From the NCBI GenBank assembly GCA_910585545.1, contig CAJUFN010000003.1, positions 4,754 to 68,753 of the forward strand: 64,000 bases of DNA, given 5' to 3'. The notes beneath the pieces are model-generated. The model was not told the DNA's origin. It saw nothing but the letters and a program-made list of their open reading frames with translations, and did not search any database. This document shows, piece after piece, positions 63,887-64,000 of this stretch. Numbering within the stretch: the first letter of the stretch is position 1; every line of letters begins with the position of its first letter. The DNA comes from an uncultured Lachnospiraceae bacterium (GTDB taxonomy: Bacteria; Bacillota; Clostridia; Lachnospirales; Lachnospiraceae). Made by a program: the position numbers and the translations under genes.

Positions 63887-64000
63887 TAGCCCGGGCGTGG
63901 GCTAAAAAACTAATATTTTTATATGGGTTTCCCAAGCACTGGGCATAACACTTATTTTCCTCTCTCATTTCGCCCATGCACTGGGCGTAACACTTATTTT
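63887..64000. repeat. Start of a second palindrome array (42-bp pitch), cut by the window end
   Basis: A hairpin TAGCCC-N6-GGGCTA at 63887-63904 is followed by palindromes CCCAAGCACTGGG (from 63931) and GCCCATGCACTGGGC (63972-63986) at 42-bp pitch. They share a spacer AACACTTATTTTCC type, pyrimidine-rich as in the array at 99-448. The array runs off the end. Confidence 0.75.

Overview
The window looks like a chromosome segment from an anaerobic gut member of the Lachnospiraceae (Clostridia, Firmicutes). The clues are strong AGGAGG ribosome binding sites, moderately AT-rich DNA, a TRAP-fed hexuronate pathway of Firmicutes type, a PurO-type IMP cyclohydrolase beside a stand-alone AICAR transformylase, a FIVAR-repeat sialidase with an SAKTGD sortase-type anchor, and a WapA-like RHS protein. 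The species cannot be fixed from sequence alone. No integrase, transposase, tRNA, rRNA or CRISPR array was found.

Region 1 (1-25 kb) is mainly core and metabolic: a 41-bp palindromic repeat array, secG, ridA, pduL, a six-gene hexuronate operon on the minus strand (TRAP DctP-DctQ-DctM, then UxuA, UxaC and an SDR mannonate oxidoreductase), enolase, a YitT-type membrane protein, glmM, a MATE exporter with a flavoprotein, the split last two steps of purine synthesis, an EamA transporter, a 1585-residue cell-wall sialidase, a lipoprotein and a low-molecular-weight phosphatase. Glucuronate import and catabolism next to a surface sialidase fits a host-glycan forager.

Region 2 (25-46 kb) is an accessory island. 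It has two independent three-gene modules of the same layout (XRE regulator, ImmA/IrrE-type HExxH protein, PIN-like protein) at 25.3-27.0 and 32.5-34.6 kb. Between them are a methyltransferase overlapping a phospholipase-D/DEAD helicase, a truncated XRE gene and a TetR/CPBP-protease pair. After them come an HTH-AAA-nuclease fusion with a degenerate nuclease motif and a strong operator, a deleted ATPase pseudogene, an ABC exporter/lipoprotein operon divergent from a two-component system, a MerR-TipAS regulator with a 19-bp-spacer promoter, and a frameshifted HTH-Fic gene. Defence, toxin-antitoxin-like genes and decay are mixed here.

Region 3 (46-64 kb) is a polymorphic toxin locus on the minus strand. 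A small secreted protein precedes a 2822-residue RHS/YD-repeat protein with a variable C-terminal toxin, followed by its likely immunity gene and further immunity-like genes (DUF4304, a truncated DUF2247). Downstream lies an orphan RHS tip carrying a PD-(D/E)XK nuclease toxin domain and more immunity-like genes. A segment of about 930 bp (structured repeat plus small membrane-protein gene) is duplicated and abuts the orphan tip.

Two unexplained non-coding families stand out: a roughly 184-bp hairpin-rich element in three copies (2.2, 46.5 and 50.4 kb), whose stems show compensating changes, and tandem 41/42-bp arrays of GCCCA..TGGGC palindromes at both ends of the window.
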